A stretch of DNA of 64,000 nucleotides from Pantoea sp. A4 (GCF_000295955.2 NZ_ALXE01000044.1:54290-118289), one strand, 5' to 3'. Shown: positions 21,243 through 30,865, numbered from the stretch's first letter. Made by a program: numbers and translations. The notes: generated from the letters alone by a model not told the origin.

Positions 21243-22430
21243 ATGATGACAGCACTCCTGCATTTCCTGCTGGCGTTGGTGGTGATCTTTGCCCTCGCCT
21301 TGCTGGTCAGCCATGACCGTAAACTGATTCGCCCACGCTATATCGTACAACTACTGGTCGTTGAAGCCCTGTTGGGCTGGTTTTTCCTACACTCTGCCAG
21401 CGGCCTTGCCGTGGTCACCTCTGTCAGCGGATTTTTTGAAACGCTATTAGGCTTCGCGGCCCAGGGCAGTGACTTTGTCTTTGGCAATATGAGTAAACAG
21501 GGACTGGCCTTTATTTTCCTCGGGGTACTTTGCCCGATTATCTTTATCTCGGCGCTGATTGGTATTCTGCAACACTGGCGCATTCTGCCACTGCTCATCC
21601 GCTTGTTTGGTACGCTGTTGTCCAAAATTAATGGCATGGGCAAACTGGAGTCCTTTAATGCGGTCAGTACCTTGATTCTCGGTCAGTCGGAGAACTTCAT
21701 CGCTTATAAAGGCATTCTTGGTGATATCTCTTCCGCGCGAATGTACACCATGGCCGCGACGGCAATGTCCACGGTTTCCCTCTCTATCGTCGGTGCTTAT
21801 ATGTCGATGATCGAGCCGAAATATGTGGTTGCGGCGCTGCTGCTCAACATGTTCAGCACGTTCATTATTCTCTCAATCATTAATCCACTACGCCCGGAAA
21901 GCGAAGAGCATATTGCCCTCGACAAGCTGCACGAAGATCAGAGCTTCTTTGAGATGTTAGGTGAATATATTCTGGCGGGATTCAAGGTTGCGATGATTAT
22001 TCTGGCGATGCTGGTCGGCTTTATTGCGCTAATCGCGGCTGTGAATGAAATCTTCGCGGCTGTTTTTGGTCACAGCTTCCAGCAGTTGCTGGGCTACCTG
22101 TTCTATCCGCTGGCGTGGTTAGTGGGCATTCCTGCGGCAGATGCGCTTCAGGCTGGCAGCATTATGGCAACCAAGCTGGTAGCCAATGAGTTTGTCGCGA
22201 TGATCGATCTGAAAAAAGTGGCAGCAGAGATGACGCCGCGTGGCCTGGGTATCCTTTCTGTGTTCCTGGTTTCGTTCGCTAACTTTGCCTCGATTGGTAT
22301 TGTTGCGGGTGCGATTAAAGGGCTGAATGAACGCCAGGGTAATGTGGTTTCCCGTTATGGCTGGAAGCTGGTTTATGGCTCTACGCTGGTGAGTTTACTC
22401 TCCGCCGCGTTTGCCGGGCTGTTCATTTAA
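21243..22430 (+). CDS. NupC-family (CNT) nucleoside transporter
   Basis: Concentrative nucleoside transporter, an inner-membrane proton or sodium symporter of 395 residues with about ten hydrophobic segments. Recognisable CNT elements are [10 protein letters not shown] near residues 147-157, the [11 protein letters not shown] cytoplasmic loop and the [18 protein letters not shown] helix near the C terminus. Resembles the E. coli NupC/NupX/PsuT group, but I cannot say which. Divergent from rph-pyrE across a 143-base gap and followed by a strong terminator, so it is a single-gene unit. Confidence 0.85.
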   Translation: MMTALLHFLLALVVIFALALLVSHDRKLIRPRYIVQLLVVEALLGWFFLHSASGLAVVTSVSGFFETLLGFAAQGSDFVFGNMSKQGLAFIFLGVLCPIIFISALIGILQHWRILPLLIRLFGTLLSKINGMGKLESFNAVSTLILGQSENFIAYKGILGDISSARMYTMAATAMSTVSLSIVGAYMSMIEPKYVVAALLLNMFSTFIILSIINPLRPESEEHIALDKLHEDQSFFEMLGEYILAGFKVAMIILAMLVGFIALIAAVNEIFAAVFGHSFQQLLGYLFYPLAWLVGIPAADALQAGSIMATKLVANEFVAMIDLKKVAAEMTPRGLGILSVFLVSFANFASIGIVAGAIKGLNERQGNVVSRYGWKLVYGSTLVSLLSAAFAGLFI

Positions 22431-22436
22431 TGGAAG

Positions 22437-22462
22437 CGGGAGGCTCAGGCCTCCCGTTTTTT
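22437..22462 (+). terminator. Terminator of the nucleoside transporter gene
   Basis: CGGGAGGC (22437-22444), TCAG loop, GCCTCCCG (22449-22456), then six T. Classical intrinsic terminator just after the stop codon. Confidence 0.92.
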
Positions 22463-22464
22463 CG

Positions 22465-22908
22465 TTAAAAACTCACACACACCGGCGCATCAACGCGCAT
22501 CACTGACTCCTGCGCAAATCGCTTCTTATAGATCTCACGCAGTGCTTCAATACTGGCCTGGCTAGTACGATCTGAACCATGAATCAGCATCAGTGCTTTG
22601 CTGTTTTCATGTGCGACTGTCCCGTCCTGGCCCAACCATTGTCCCTTTGCATCGTAAACAGACAACCCTTCTTTAAAGCGTGGCGTCACATCTTTATCAA
22701 CGAAGCTCTGCCACTCCTGGGCGGTAATCGCTGCGCCATGAGGGCGATTTAAACCAAACCACAACGTAGTTTGCATCATGATATCGCCGCCCGCACACAC
22801 CGGAACAGGCTTGCTGACAGGAGCAGAAACCACCGAAGGCACCGGGGCCTGGCAGGCAGCCAGTAGCATTGCCAATCCAGTAGCCAGTGCGAATTTTCGT
22901 ATCATCAT
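22465..22908 (-). CDS. DUF3574 domain lipoprotein
   Basis: Small predicted lipoprotein of unknown function, 147 residues. From the ATG at 22908 (AAGGA seven bases ahead) it begins MMIRKFALATGLAMLLAACQ, a type II signal peptide with lipobox LAAC around Cys19. The mature part, with TTLWFGLNRP, ITAQEWQSFVD and FKEGLSVYDAKGQW, matches what I recall of DUF3574. The residue after Cys is Gln, so outer-membrane sorting is expected. It is convergent with the transporter gene and alone in its unit. No function can be assigned. Confidence 0.8.
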   Translation of the reverse strand: MMIRKFALATGLAMLLAACQAPVPSVVSAPVSKPVPVCAGGDIMMQTTLWFGLNRPHGAAITAQEWQSFVDKDVTPRFKEGLSVYDAKGQWLGQDGTVAHENSKALMLIHGSDRTSQASIEALREIYKKRFAQESVMRVDAPVCVSF

Positions 22909-23067
22909 TACGCGATCCTTTAAGGTGAGAATTCCCTGTTCATCATAAGTAACGCGGTAAAAAAAGGTGAAATATTTCAAAGGCATTTAACGCTCAGGAT
23001 TTGGTCTGTCATGCCGCCGCGCTGACCGCTATACTTCAGCAATAAATTCCGCCATCGAGTAATGCTT

Positions 23068-23931
23068 ATGATCCGCAGTATGACCGCTTACGCACGCCGT
23101 GAAGCAAAAGGAGACTGGGGCAGCGCAGCCTGGGAGCTTCGTTCCGTAAACCAGCGCTATCTGGAAACCTATATCCGCCTGCCAGAGCAGTTCCGCAGTC
23201 TTGAGCCGGTGATCCGCGAGCGCATCCGCAACCGCCTGACGCGCGGTAAAATCGAGTGCAACCTGCGCTTTGATGCTGACCCAAGCGCACAGGGCGAGTT
23301 GATTCTCAACGAAGCTCTGGCGAAACAGCTGGTGAAATCCGCCAACTGGGTAAAAATGCAGAGCGACGAGGGCGCAATTAACCCATTGGATATTCTGCGC
23401 TGGCCGGGTGTGATGTCGGCAAAAGACCAGGATTTGGATGCGATTAACGCCCAACTGCTACAGGCACTGGATGTCGCGTTAGATGAATTCATCATTGCAC
23501 GTGAAACCGAAGGTAATGCCCTGAAAGCGCTGATTGAGCAGCGCCTCGCAGGCGTGAGCGAAGAAGTGGCAAAAGTACGTGCACAGATGCCAGAAGTGCT
23601 GAAATGGCAGCGTGAACGCCTGGTCGCTAAGCTGGAAGATGCGGAAGTGCAGTTAGAGAATAACCGCCTGGAGCAGGAACTGGTATTAATGGCACAGCGC
23701 GTAGACGTTGCCGAAGAGCTGGATCGCCTCGATGCCCACGTAAAAGAGACCTATAACATCCTGAAGAAGAAAGAAGCCGTAGGCCGCCGCCTCGACTTTA
23801 TGATGCAGGAGTTTAACCGCGAATCGAATACGCTGGCGTCAAAATCCATTAATGCGGATATCACCGCTTCCGCGATTGAGCTGAAAGTGCTGATTGAGCA
23901 GATGCGCGAGCAGATTCAGAATATCGAGTAA
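23068..23931 (+). CDS. yicC: YicC family endoribonuclease
   Basis: YicC-like protein, 287 residues, almost the same as E. coli YicC from MIRSMTAYARRE to the C-terminal IELKVLIEQMREQIQNIE. The N-terminal YicC domain has the VNQRYLE segment, and the C-terminal DUF1732 domain has HVKETYNILKKKEAVGRRLDF-type conserved charges. Reported in E. coli to be an endoribonuclease acting on RNAs such as RyhB. I use the ATG at 23068 rather than 23062 because it matches the family start. Confidence 0.95.
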   Translation: MIRSMTAYARREAKGDWGSAAWELRSVNQRYLETYIRLPEQFRSLEPVIRERIRNRLTRGKIECNLRFDADPSAQGELILNEALAKQLVKSANWVKMQSDEGAINPLDILRWPGVMSAKDQDLDAINAQLLQALDVALDEFIIARETEGNALKALIEQRLAGVSEEVAKVRAQMPEVLKWQRERLVAKLEDAEVQLENNRLEQELVLMAQRVDVAEELDRLDAHVKETYNILKKKEAVGRRLDFMMQEFNRESNTLASKSINADITASAIELKVLIEQMREQIQNIE

Positions 23932-23940
23932 CGCTTTCCA

Positions 23941-23963
23941 CCTGTGCAGCCTCGCTGCACAGG
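23941..23963. terminator. Hairpin between yicC and yjdM
   Basis: CCTGTGCAGC, CTC loop, GCTGCACAGG: a perfect 10-bp stem followed rightward by TTT. It sits between the convergent yicC and yjdM stops and could end both. Confidence 0.75.
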
Positions 23964-23971
23964 TTTCGCTG

Positions 23972-24310
23972 TTAACCTTTTTTCACGAATTCAGATTTCA
24001 GCTTCATTTGGCCAAAGCCATCGATGCGGCAATCAATATTGTGGTCGCCTTCTACCAGTCTGATGCCCTTTACACGGGTGCCAATCTTCAGCATCGACGA
24101 GCTACCTTTCACCTTGAGATCTTTGATGACGGTGACGCTGTCGCCATCCGCCAGCAGATTGCCGTTGGCATCTTTGACAATCAGCACATCGCTCTCTTCA
24201 GCAGACGTTGTGTCATCCCACTCATGGGCGCATTCGGGGCAGATAAACAGGCTACCATCGGCATAGGTATATTCAGACTGGCACTGGGGGCAAGGAGGGC
24301 ATTGCATCAT
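23972..24310 (-). CDS. yjdM: Zinc-ribbon protein YjdM (PhnA family)
   Basis: Small cytoplasmic protein, 112 residues (111 from the second ATG). An N-terminal zinc ribbon with CPPCPQC and CPECAHEW pairs precedes the PhnA domain, with [15 protein letters not shown] and the [12 protein letters not shown] segment. Nearly the whole sequence matches E. coli YjdM, which was named PhnA from its former link to phosphonate use; the actual biochemical role is not established. In E. coli the gene lies elsewhere, so its position here is lineage-specific. Confidence 0.92.
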   Translation of the reverse strand: MMQCPPCPQCQSEYTYADGSLFICPECAHEWDDTTSAEESDVLIVKDANGNLLADGDSVTVIKDLKVKGSSSMLKIGTRVKGIRLVEGDHNIDCRIDGFGQMKLKSEFVKKG

Positions 24311-24736
24311 GATATCTCAACAAATCAAAAAGGATAAAAGCCGATTAGGCACAAGCCATTATAATAACGCAGGAATTAGCTTTAGCGTTTGATCTCAGTA
24401 AAAAATGATTTAAATAAAAATCCACACACCACATTATACCCCTGAATCAGCGGATACTTAGCTCGCGAAATGTTAGGCACCTTTTAATAACATAGAGGAT
24501 GTAGATATTTATCCCATCTAAAATTCAGAGTTAAATTAGCAAGTTATCTTAAAATAAACCTGACTACTTTTACTTTACAGAGAAAAAACAGCAACACGCT
24601 CGTTTAATAAAAAATGGTTATTATGAGGGTATGCATTGATTTTTATAATAAAAAGACAAGAAGGGAAATAACGTTAAAACCGAGGATCACTGACTTATTT
24701 TTTAGAGAACCCCCAGCCGAAGCTGGGGGAAATAGC
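24311..24736. other. AT-rich spacer between yjdM and mqo
   Basis: 426 bases, clearly more AT-rich than the flanks. No ORF with family resemblance. The right end holds a hairpin, CCCCCAGC-CGAA-GCTGGGGG (24710-24729), just after the mqo stop on the reverse strand, a plausible mqo terminator although the following T stretch is interrupted. Promoters for yjdM must lie near 24311-24360. I see nothing else. Confidence 0.6.
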
Positions 24737-26386
24737 TTACAGCGCCATATCGTGAGCGTTATGCTCAACAGGTTTTGCCTGTGGCATTGCTTCCGCTGGT
24801 GCAGCGGCTGGCATCTGAATCACCGGTGGTTTGGTCAACTGCAGCGTTGCTGCGGTGTCATCCCAGACCTGCTGTGTCAGTGCGACATTGCCGTTCAGCT
24901 CCTGGCCATAGCTTGGCACGATGGTGCGGATTTTTTCCTGCCATTCCGCTGATTTGAACTCCTGCGGGAACAGCTGCTTCACTACGTTCAGAGCAATCGG
25001 TGCTGCTGTTGAAGCACCAGGTGAAGCACCCAACAGGGCAGCAACGGTTTTCTGCTGGTCTGTAACGATCTCAGTACCCAACTTCAGCACGCCACCTTTG
25101 TCAGCATCTTTCTTGATGATCTGCACGCGTTGACCGGCTTGAATCAGCTTCCAGTCCTCTTTCTTCGCGTTCGGGAAGTACTCTTTCAGCGCGGCGAAAC
25201 GATCGTCATCACTCAACATCACCTGACCAATCAGGTATTTCACCAGGTCAAAGTTATCCATACCAACGTGAGACATTGGCAGCAGGTTTTTGGTGGTTGT
25301 GGTGCTCAGCAGATCGAGGAATGAACCCTGTTTCAGGAATTTGGTCGAGAAGGTAGCAAATGGCCCAAACAGCACCACACGCTTACCATCCAGGAAACGG
25401 GCATCAAGGTGTGGAACCGACATCGGCGGTGCACCAACAGAAGCCTGGCCGTAAACTTTCTCAAGATGACGGCTGGTAATGGCTGGGTTTTCACTCACCA
25501 GGAATGAGCCACCTACAGGGAAACCTGCGTAGTTTTCACCTTCAGGAATACCGGTCTTTTGCAGTAGCTTCAATGCGCCGCCGCCAGCACCGATAAACAC
25601 ATATTTTGCATCTACCGCGTGCTCTTCACCGCTTTTCACATCTTTGATTGTGACGTGCCAGCTGTTATCAGCGTTACGGCTGAAATCAGTGACCTCAGCA
25701 GAAGTTTCCAGCTTGAAGTTATCATTCTTCTTCAGGCTACCAATCAACTGGCGCGTAATTTCGCCGTAGTTTACGTCGGTACCAACCGGAGTCCAGGTTG
25801 CGGCAACCTTCTGCTGCGGATCGCGACCTTCCATGATCAGTGGTGCCCACTGTTCAATTTGCTTGTGATCGGTAGAGAATTTCATGCCCTGGAACAGCGT
25901 GGTCTGCTGCAGTGCAGCATAACGCTTACCAAGATAATCAACGTTCGCATCGCCCCAGACGAAGCTCATATGCGGTGTTGAGTTAATGAATGAGTGTGGA
26001 TCGTGCAATACGCCCTGTTTGACCTGAGCCGTCCAGAACTGGCGCGAAATCATAAAGGCTTCGTTGATCTCCAGCGCTTTGCTGACGTCAATCGAACCAT
26101 CGGCACGCTGAGGCGTATAGTTCAGTTCCATGTTAGCGGAGTGTCCAGTTCCGGCATTGTTCCAGCCATTGGACGATTCCAGCGCTACGCCATCCAGCTT
26201 CTCAACCATCAGCTGCTTCCACTGCGGTTGCAGCGTTTCCAGCCAGGTTCCCAGAGAAGCACTCATGATACCGCCGCCGATCAGCAATACATCGGTTTTT
26301 TCCGGGGTGGTATTAGCGTAACTGCTTGAACAAACTAACAAAGCCGAGAGAGTAATGACAGGCGTGAAATTTTTTGATTTAAACAT
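24737..26386 (-). CDS. mqo: Malate:quinone oxidoreductase
   Basis: FAD-dependent, membrane-associated oxidation of malate to oxaloacetate with electrons passed to quinone. About 549 residues from the ATG at 26386. [17 protein letters not shown] is the FAD dinucleotide motif; [25 protein letters not shown] and [10 protein letters not shown] are strongly conserved in Mqo. A hydrophobic N-terminal stretch ([15 protein letters not shown]) looks like a signal peptide, as in E. coli Mqo, although the enzyme works at the inner face of the membrane. The C-terminal 30 residues are Pro/Ala-rich. Confidence 0.95.
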   Translation of the reverse strand: MFKSKNFTPVITLSALLVCSSSYANTTPEKTDVLLIGGGIMSASLGTWLETLQPQWKQLMVEKLDGVALESSNGWNNAGTGHSANMELNYTPQRADGSIDVSKALEINEAFMISRQFWTAQVKQGVLHDPHSFINSTPHMSFVWGDANVDYLGKRYAALQQTTLFQGMKFSTDHKQIEQWAPLIMEGRDPQQKVAATWTPVGTDVNYGEITRQLIGSLKKNDNFKLETSAEVTDFSRNADNSWHVTIKDVKSGEEHAVDAKYVFIGAGGGALKLLQKTGIPEGENYAGFPVGGSFLVSENPAITSRHLEKVYGQASVGAPPMSVPHLDARFLDGKRVVLFGPFATFSTKFLKQGSFLDLLSTTTTKNLLPMSHVGMDNFDLVKYLIGQVMLSDDDRFAALKEYFPNAKKEDWKLIQAGQRVQIIKKDADKGGVLKLGTEIVTDQQKTVAALLGASPGASTAAPIALNVVKQLFPQEFKSAEWQEKIRTIVPSYGQELNGNVALTQQVWDDTAATLQLTKPPVIQMPAAAPAEAMPQAKPVEHNAHDMAL

Positions 26387-26993
26387 TTTGGCGGTACTTT
26401 TATACAAAAACTTAATAATTGAAAAAAGAGTTTAACCTTTTATCGCTTAAATTTAAAAAAAAATTTTGCCGCGTTATGATAACCTTGCTTAATCTCCGGT
26501 CTTTTCACGTTGTTCGCCAGGCTGCCATCAGGTCATTTTTTAACCTTGAGAGCTATCCTGATCATAATTCAGACTATTAGCCTTTTTATCCAGAAGGTAA
26601 GACCTCATACTAATAAAAAAAATTAATGTGTCGTTATTAACAGGCCCCTAATTTTTTAAGAATATTCGCCGCAAGACAGATGTAAATAAATCGTAAGGAA
26701 CCATTTTTTCATATTCTTAATCATGTGTTTTTGTATCTGAGTACGCAAACACAGAAAGTATGGTGAAATTAATAACTTTATGATTTAAATCAAAAAAAAC
26801 GAAATAAATTAGTGAACTGATTGATAATTCATAGCACCATAAACGAAATAAATCCTGCTGATTGCAGAGTTTACCTTTTAATCACGGCACTTTTTGCTAC
26901 ATTGCCGGTCACATCCTATACGGCTGTAACGTCTGAAGAAGAAGCACAACCAATGGTTGTGCGCTACATTTGCTCGCCCCAACGAAGGTTGTC
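26387..26993. promoter_or_regulatory. Long AT-rich divergent region between mqo and lpxP
   Basis: 607 bases with no credible gene. It must hold promoters for mqo (leftward) and lpxP (rightward). An imperfect palindrome at 26725-26752 (GTGTTTTTGTA, 6-base spacer, TACGCAAACAC; 9 of 11 pairs) is a candidate operator. A second, perfect hairpin lies in the lpxP leader and is listed separately. The AT content is well above the flanking genes. Confidence 0.6.
26944..26962 (+). promoter_or_regulatory. Hairpin in the lpxP 5' leader
   Basis: GCACAACC, AAT loop, GGTTGTGC: a perfect 8-bp stem ending 31 bases before the lpxP ATG and 21 bases before its AAGG site. No T-run follows. Possible leader structure or operator; function inferred only from position. 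Confidence 0.5.
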
Positions 26994-27917
26994 ATGAAAA
27001 ATAGCAGTTGCTTCAACTCATCTCTGCTGCACCCACGCTACTGGTTTACCTGGTTTGGCCTTGGTGTTCTCTGGCTGCTGGTGCAGTTACCTTATCCGGT
27101 TTTGATTCGCCTTGGGGCGGGCGCTGGGCGTCTGTCGCGCCACTTCCTGCAACGCCGAGAGCGGATCACGCGTCGCAACATCGAACTGTGCTTCCCAGGG
27201 ATTAGTGATGAGGAAGCCGAGAAAATGATCGCGGCTAACTTTGCTTCGCTGGGGATGGCGTTAGCGGAAACCGGTATTGCCTGGTTCTGGTCCGACCGTA
27301 AAGTGAAGAAGCTGTTCCAGGTCAGCGGCCTCCACAACCTCCACTCCGCACAGGATCAAAAGCGTGGAGTGATGGTGATTGGCGTACACTTTATGTCGCT
27401 GGAATTAGGTGGACGTATCAGCGGGTTGTGCCAACCCATGATGGCGATGTATCGCCCGCACAACAATCGTGCGATGGAGTGGGCGCAAACCAAAGGCCGC
27501 ATGCGTTCTAACAAAGCCATGATTGACCGTCGCGATCTGCGTGGCATGGTTCAGGCATTAAAACAGGGTGAATCGGTGTGGTTTGCGCCAGACCAGGATT
27601 ATGGCCCGAAAGGCAGCACCTTTGCCCCGTTGTTCGCTGTCGAAAAAGCGGCAACCACCAACGGAACCTTTGTGCTGTCACGCCTGGCAAGGCCTGCCAT
27701 GTTGACCATTGTGCTGATTCGTAACAGTGCCAAAGATGGCTATAAGCTTATCATTGGGCCAACGCTGGAGAATTACCCGCACGATGATGAAGCGGCTGCT
27801 GCTGCTTACATGAATAAAGTGATTGAGAGCGAGATCTTGCGCGCACCAGAGCAATATCTGTGGCTGCACCGCCGCTTTAAAACCCGTCCACCGGGTGAGG
27901 CTTCGCTCTACGTTTAA
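26994..27917 (+). CDS. lpxP: Lipid A palmitoleoyl/lauroyl acyltransferase LpxP-like
   Basis: Inner-membrane acyltransferase that adds a secondary fatty acid to Kdo2-lipid IVA. 307 residues from the ATG at 26994 (AAGG six bases ahead). N-terminal TM helix WFGLGVLWLLVQLPYPVL; catalytic HX4E in VHFMSLELG; RSNKAM and WFAPDQDYGPKGSTF in the acyl-ACP site. In the HFMSLELGGR, PMMAMYRPHNN and PDQDYG segments it follows E. coli LpxP (Ddg) rather than LpxL. LpxP is cold-induced in E. coli; whether that holds here is not shown. A laurate-specific role cannot be excluded. Confidence 0.88.
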   Translation: MKNSSCFNSSLLHPRYWFTWFGLGVLWLLVQLPYPVLIRLGAGAGRLSRHFLQRRERITRRNIELCFPGISDEEAEKMIAANFASLGMALAETGIAWFWSDRKVKKLFQVSGLHNLHSAQDQKRGVMVIGVHFMSLELGGRISGLCQPMMAMYRPHNNRAMEWAQTKGRMRSNKAMIDRRDLRGMVQALKQGESVWFAPDQDYGPKGSTFAPLFAVEKAATTNGTFVLSRLARPAMLTIVLIRNSAKDGYKLIIGPTLENYPHDDEAAAAAYMNKVIESEILRAPEQYLWLHRRFKTRPPGEASLYV

Positions 27918-28145
27918 AACTGACCATTTCACAGCACGAAATGCGCCAGCAAAAGGCGCGGGTAATTTTTCATCCGCGCCGCCGCCTCCCAAACCGCATT
28001 AAATGACCCTTGTCACATCATCTTAAAATTCCTGGTTTTTTTCTGGCAGCCAAACATTTATCAACTATTCTTAACGAAAAACAGGTTGTCAAAATTTGTG
28101 CAGCCTTTTGTAATGGTGTCCATTTCTTTTTTCTGACCGGTAATC

Positions 28146-29579
28146 ATGACAATCCCTTTTCATGCTCAACGCCGTGCTATGCTCGGTGTCGCTATTGCTA
28201 GTGCCTTGCTCGCTGGCTGCGCCAATCCTCATGGGCTGCACACCAGTAATCATAAACTGGATGCAAATACACTCCAGGCTAGTGATACGCTTAAATCCGC
28301 TAAACTGAGTCCCGCTAATTGGCCAAAAGCCGAGTGGTGGAAAGGGTTTAACGATGGCCAACTCAACCGTTTGATTGGCGATGCCATGGCATCCAGCCCG
28401 GATCTGCAAGTAGTCAATGCACAGGCGGCCAAGGCGAACGCGGGCGTGATCGCGGCTCAGGCTGCGCGTTATCCAACCCTGGACGCGAATGCGGGGATTA
28501 CCCGTTCGAGAGTTGCCAAGGTTGATGACCCATTATTGCAGGGCAAAAGCTACAGTACGCTGCGCACTGCGAACCTGAGCGCCAGCTATACGTTTGACCT
28601 GTGGGGCGGCCAGAAAGATGCCGCTGAAGCCGCCATTGGTGCTGCGCGCGCCAGCGAACTGGATACCCAGGCGAGTAAGCTCACCCTGGCGGCTAACGTC
28701 ACTCGTGGCTGGATCAACCTGAATCTGGCCTGGGCGAAGCAAAAGCTGGCGAAAGATACTCTTGACCGCGCGGATGGCATTGCCAAAATCCAGCAGCAGT
28801 ACGTCTCTGCTGGCCTCGCTTCTGATTATCAATATAAGCAAGCGCTCTCACAGCAACGCAGTGCACAATCTTCTCTGACTGCGGCTAAACAAGCCGTTAC
28901 CGATGCCGGTATTCAGCTTTCAACGCTGGTCGGTAAAGGGCCGGACTACTGGCACAGCCTGAAACCAACCACCATCAATATTCCGATTGAAGCAACACTG
29001 CCAACCACCATCCCCGCAGACTTGCTGGGTCGTAGGCCGGACGTTGTTGCGGCGCGCTGGCGCGTTGAGGCCGCCTCGAAAACTATCGCGGCGACACGCA
29101 CCGAGTTCTACCCGAATATCAACCTGGTGGCTGAAGCGGGGACGCGTTCACTGCTGGGCGATGCCCTGTTCGGTGCCCCAAGCCGCTTCTTTAACGTTGG
29201 CCCAAGCCTGTCACTGCCTATCTTTGACGGTGGAAAACGCCGTGCGGATCTGGCGGCCAGCAATGCGGACTACGACTTAGCCGTAGCGCGTTATAACCAG
29301 CTACTTATTAGCTCAGTAAACAATATTAGCGATACCATTACCCAGATGGCCTCACTCCAGGATCAAATTGCCCAGGAAGAGAGTGCTGATGAGCTGATTC
29401 ACAGCTCGTGGGAAGACCTGCATCGCGAATACACCGGCGGTCTGCGCCCTTACCTGGACGTGTTGAGCATCCAGAACCAGCTTATCGAATCCGACGAGAA
29501 GATGGTTGAGTTGAAAGCACAGCAGATTAACCTTGCCGTGGTATTGATTGAAAATCTGGGCGGTGGCTTCCAGCCATAA
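28146..29579 (+). CDS. Outer-membrane efflux lipoprotein (OMF, NodT/OprM type), unpartnered
   Basis: TolC-like outer-membrane channel subunit of tripartite efflux, 477 residues. Signal peptide with lipobox LAGC at Cys25. It then shows the duplicated OEP layout: LSASYTFDLWGG and VGPSLSLPIFDGGKRRAD each open a beta-strand/coiled-coil repeat, with PADLLGRRPDVVAARWRVEAAS in the second. No membrane-fusion or RND gene lies beside it, and a strong hairpin follows, so it is a single-gene unit that must work with proteins encoded elsewhere. Closest relatives I can name are MdtP/CusC/OprM-like. Confidence 0.87.
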   Translation: MTIPFHAQRRAMLGVAIASALLAGCANPHGLHTSNHKLDANTLQASDTLKSAKLSPANWPKAEWWKGFNDGQLNRLIGDAMASSPDLQVVNAQAAKANAGVIAAQAARYPTLDANAGITRSRVAKVDDPLLQGKSYSTLRTANLSASYTFDLWGGQKDAAEAAIGAARASELDTQASKLTLAANVTRGWINLNLAWAKQKLAKDTLDRADGIAKIQQQYVSAGLASDYQYKQALSQQRSAQSSLTAAKQAVTDAGIQLSTLVGKGPDYWHSLKPTTINIPIEATLPTTIPADLLGRRPDVVAARWRVEAASKTIAATRTEFYPNINLVAEAGTRSLLGDALFGAPSRFFNVGPSLSLPIFDGGKRRADLAASNADYDLAVARYNQLLISSVNNISDTITQMASLQDQIAQEESADELIHSSWEDLHREYTGGLRPYLDVLSIQNQLIESDEKMVELKAQQINLAVVLIENLGGGFQP

Positions 29580-29586
29580 TCGCCTT

Positions 29587-29617
29587 AACGGGTAACTGCT
29601 CTCCGCGGTTACCCGTT
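29587..29617 (+). terminator. Terminator of the efflux lipoprotein gene
   Basis: AACGGGTAAC, 11-base loop, GTTACCCGTT: perfect 10-bp stem, followed by the pyrimidine-rich ATCTCTTTCC. Confidence 0.8.
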
Positions 29618-29695
29618 ATCTCTTTCCGTCTGGCTTTCCTTTTCGTTTTCCGCTTACTATCCCCTTTCGCCGATGTCATGTGAAAGGATCAACGA

Positions 29696-30838
29696 ATGGA
29701 GTTTTCTCTGCCTCGCGAGGCTTCCTGTCCGCTGTTTGACGATCGCCCCACCCCGTATATCGAAGTCAATGCGTTGCGACTGCAACGTAATCTGGCGCAG
29801 ATGCAGCACAAAGCTAATCAGGCAGGTGTTGCATTACGTCCACACATTAAGACCCACAAAAGCGTTTATATTGCTCAGCAGCAAATTGCGCTAGGAGCAC
29901 AAGGGGTTACGGCCTCCAAACCCAGTGAAGCACAAGTGTTTCTGCGTGCAGGCGTACGCGATATTCTGGTGGCCTATCCCCTTGTTACTGCCAGTACATT
30001 GCAACCATTACTGGAAGAAGCGCGGCGCTACCAGGCGCAACTGACGCTGATTGTTGCGACTCAGGGGTCGGTTGCAGCCATCGCGGAGGCATTGCGCATA
30101 ACGCCCAACGATCGGGTTCGTGTCGCTATTAAAGTGGATGTAGGCCTGCATCGTATTGGGGTTAATCCTGACGGTCATGAAGCACTTGAACTGCTCGACG
30201 CGCTTAATATGCATCACATCCCTTTCGCAGGGCTAGTCGCTCACGCGGGCCACGCTTATGGTGCTGGTGCGCCGGATGCGATTGCACAGATCGCCCAACA
30301 AGAAGCCGCCACTTTGCTGGCATTGCGCGAGCGCATTTTGGCGCAGGGTGTCAGCGAATGCCCCATCTCGGTCGGTTCCACACCTACCGCGCTGGCAGCC
30401 CCCGTTGCTGCAGGCGTGAATGAGATTCGCCCCGGGAATTATGCGCTGTTAGATCTGACAGCCTGGCGGCTCGGCTTGTGCCAGCCCAACGAGTTAGCCA
30501 TGAGCGTTACAACGCGCGTGGTTTCGGTGAATGCTCACTACATCATTGTTGATGCAGGCTCGAAAATGCTGAGCTCGGACAAAGGCCCACACGGCACAAA
30601 TGCCAGTGGCTTTGGGATTGCTATGGATGCAAATGGCAATCAATGGGAAGTGGCTAAACTTTCGGAAGAGCACGGGTTCCTTAACCTGTCCGGGGTGACG
30701 CCAGAGCCTGGTAGCTTGCTTCGCATCTATCCGAACCACAGCTGTGCTGTCATGGCGCAGTCGAACAGCTACGTGCTACGAGAAGAGGATGGCAATAGCC
30801 AACTGATGTTGATCGACGCACGCGGCCAGTTTATTTAA
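29696..30838 (+). CDS. DSD1-family PLP-dependent enzyme (D-serine dehydratase/D-threonine aldolase-like)
   Basis: Fold-type III PLP enzyme of 380 residues with an N-terminal alanine-racemase-like barrel and a C-terminal D-serine-dehydratase-like domain. The RPHIKTHKS motif gives the predicted PLP lysine (Lys52, the first Lys of the motif by family analogy). GLHRIGV and GSTPTA line the barrel. YPNHSCAVM near residues 345-352 holds the His/Cys pair that binds the catalytic metal in eukaryotic D-serine dehydratase and D-threonine aldolase. Substrate could be D-serine, D-threonine or a beta-hydroxy-D-amino acid. Its stop is followed by a hairpin. Confidence 0.85.
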   Translation: MEFSLPREASCPLFDDRPTPYIEVNALRLQRNLAQMQHKANQAGVALRPHIKTHKSVYIAQQQIALGAQGVTASKPSEAQVFLRAGVRDILVAYPLVTASTLQPLLEEARRYQAQLTLIVATQGSVAAIAEALRITPNDRVRVAIKVDVGLHRIGVNPDGHEALELLDALNMHHIPFAGLVAHAGHAYGAGAPDAIAQIAQQEAATLLALRERILAQGVSECPISVGSTPTALAAPVAAGVNEIRPGNYALLDLTAWRLGLCQPNELAMSVTTRVVSVNAHYIIVDAGSKMLSSDKGPHGTNASGFGIAMDANGNQWEVAKLSEEHGFLNLSGVTPEPGSLLRIYPNHSCAVMAQSNSYVLREEDGNSQLMLIDARGQFI

Positions 30839-30844
30839 CTTAAG

Positions 30845-30865
30845 GTACGGGCATTCGGCCCGTAC
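30845..30865. terminator. Hairpin after the DSD1-family gene
   Basis: GTACGGGC, ATTCG loop, GCCCGTAC: perfect 8-bp stem starting 7 bases after the stop. No T-run follows, so termination is uncertain. Confidence 0.5.

Noticed and set aside
26387..26993. Hidden gene in the mqo-lpxP gap
   Set aside because: The AT-rich stretch has frequent stops in all frames and no coding periodicity that I could see.
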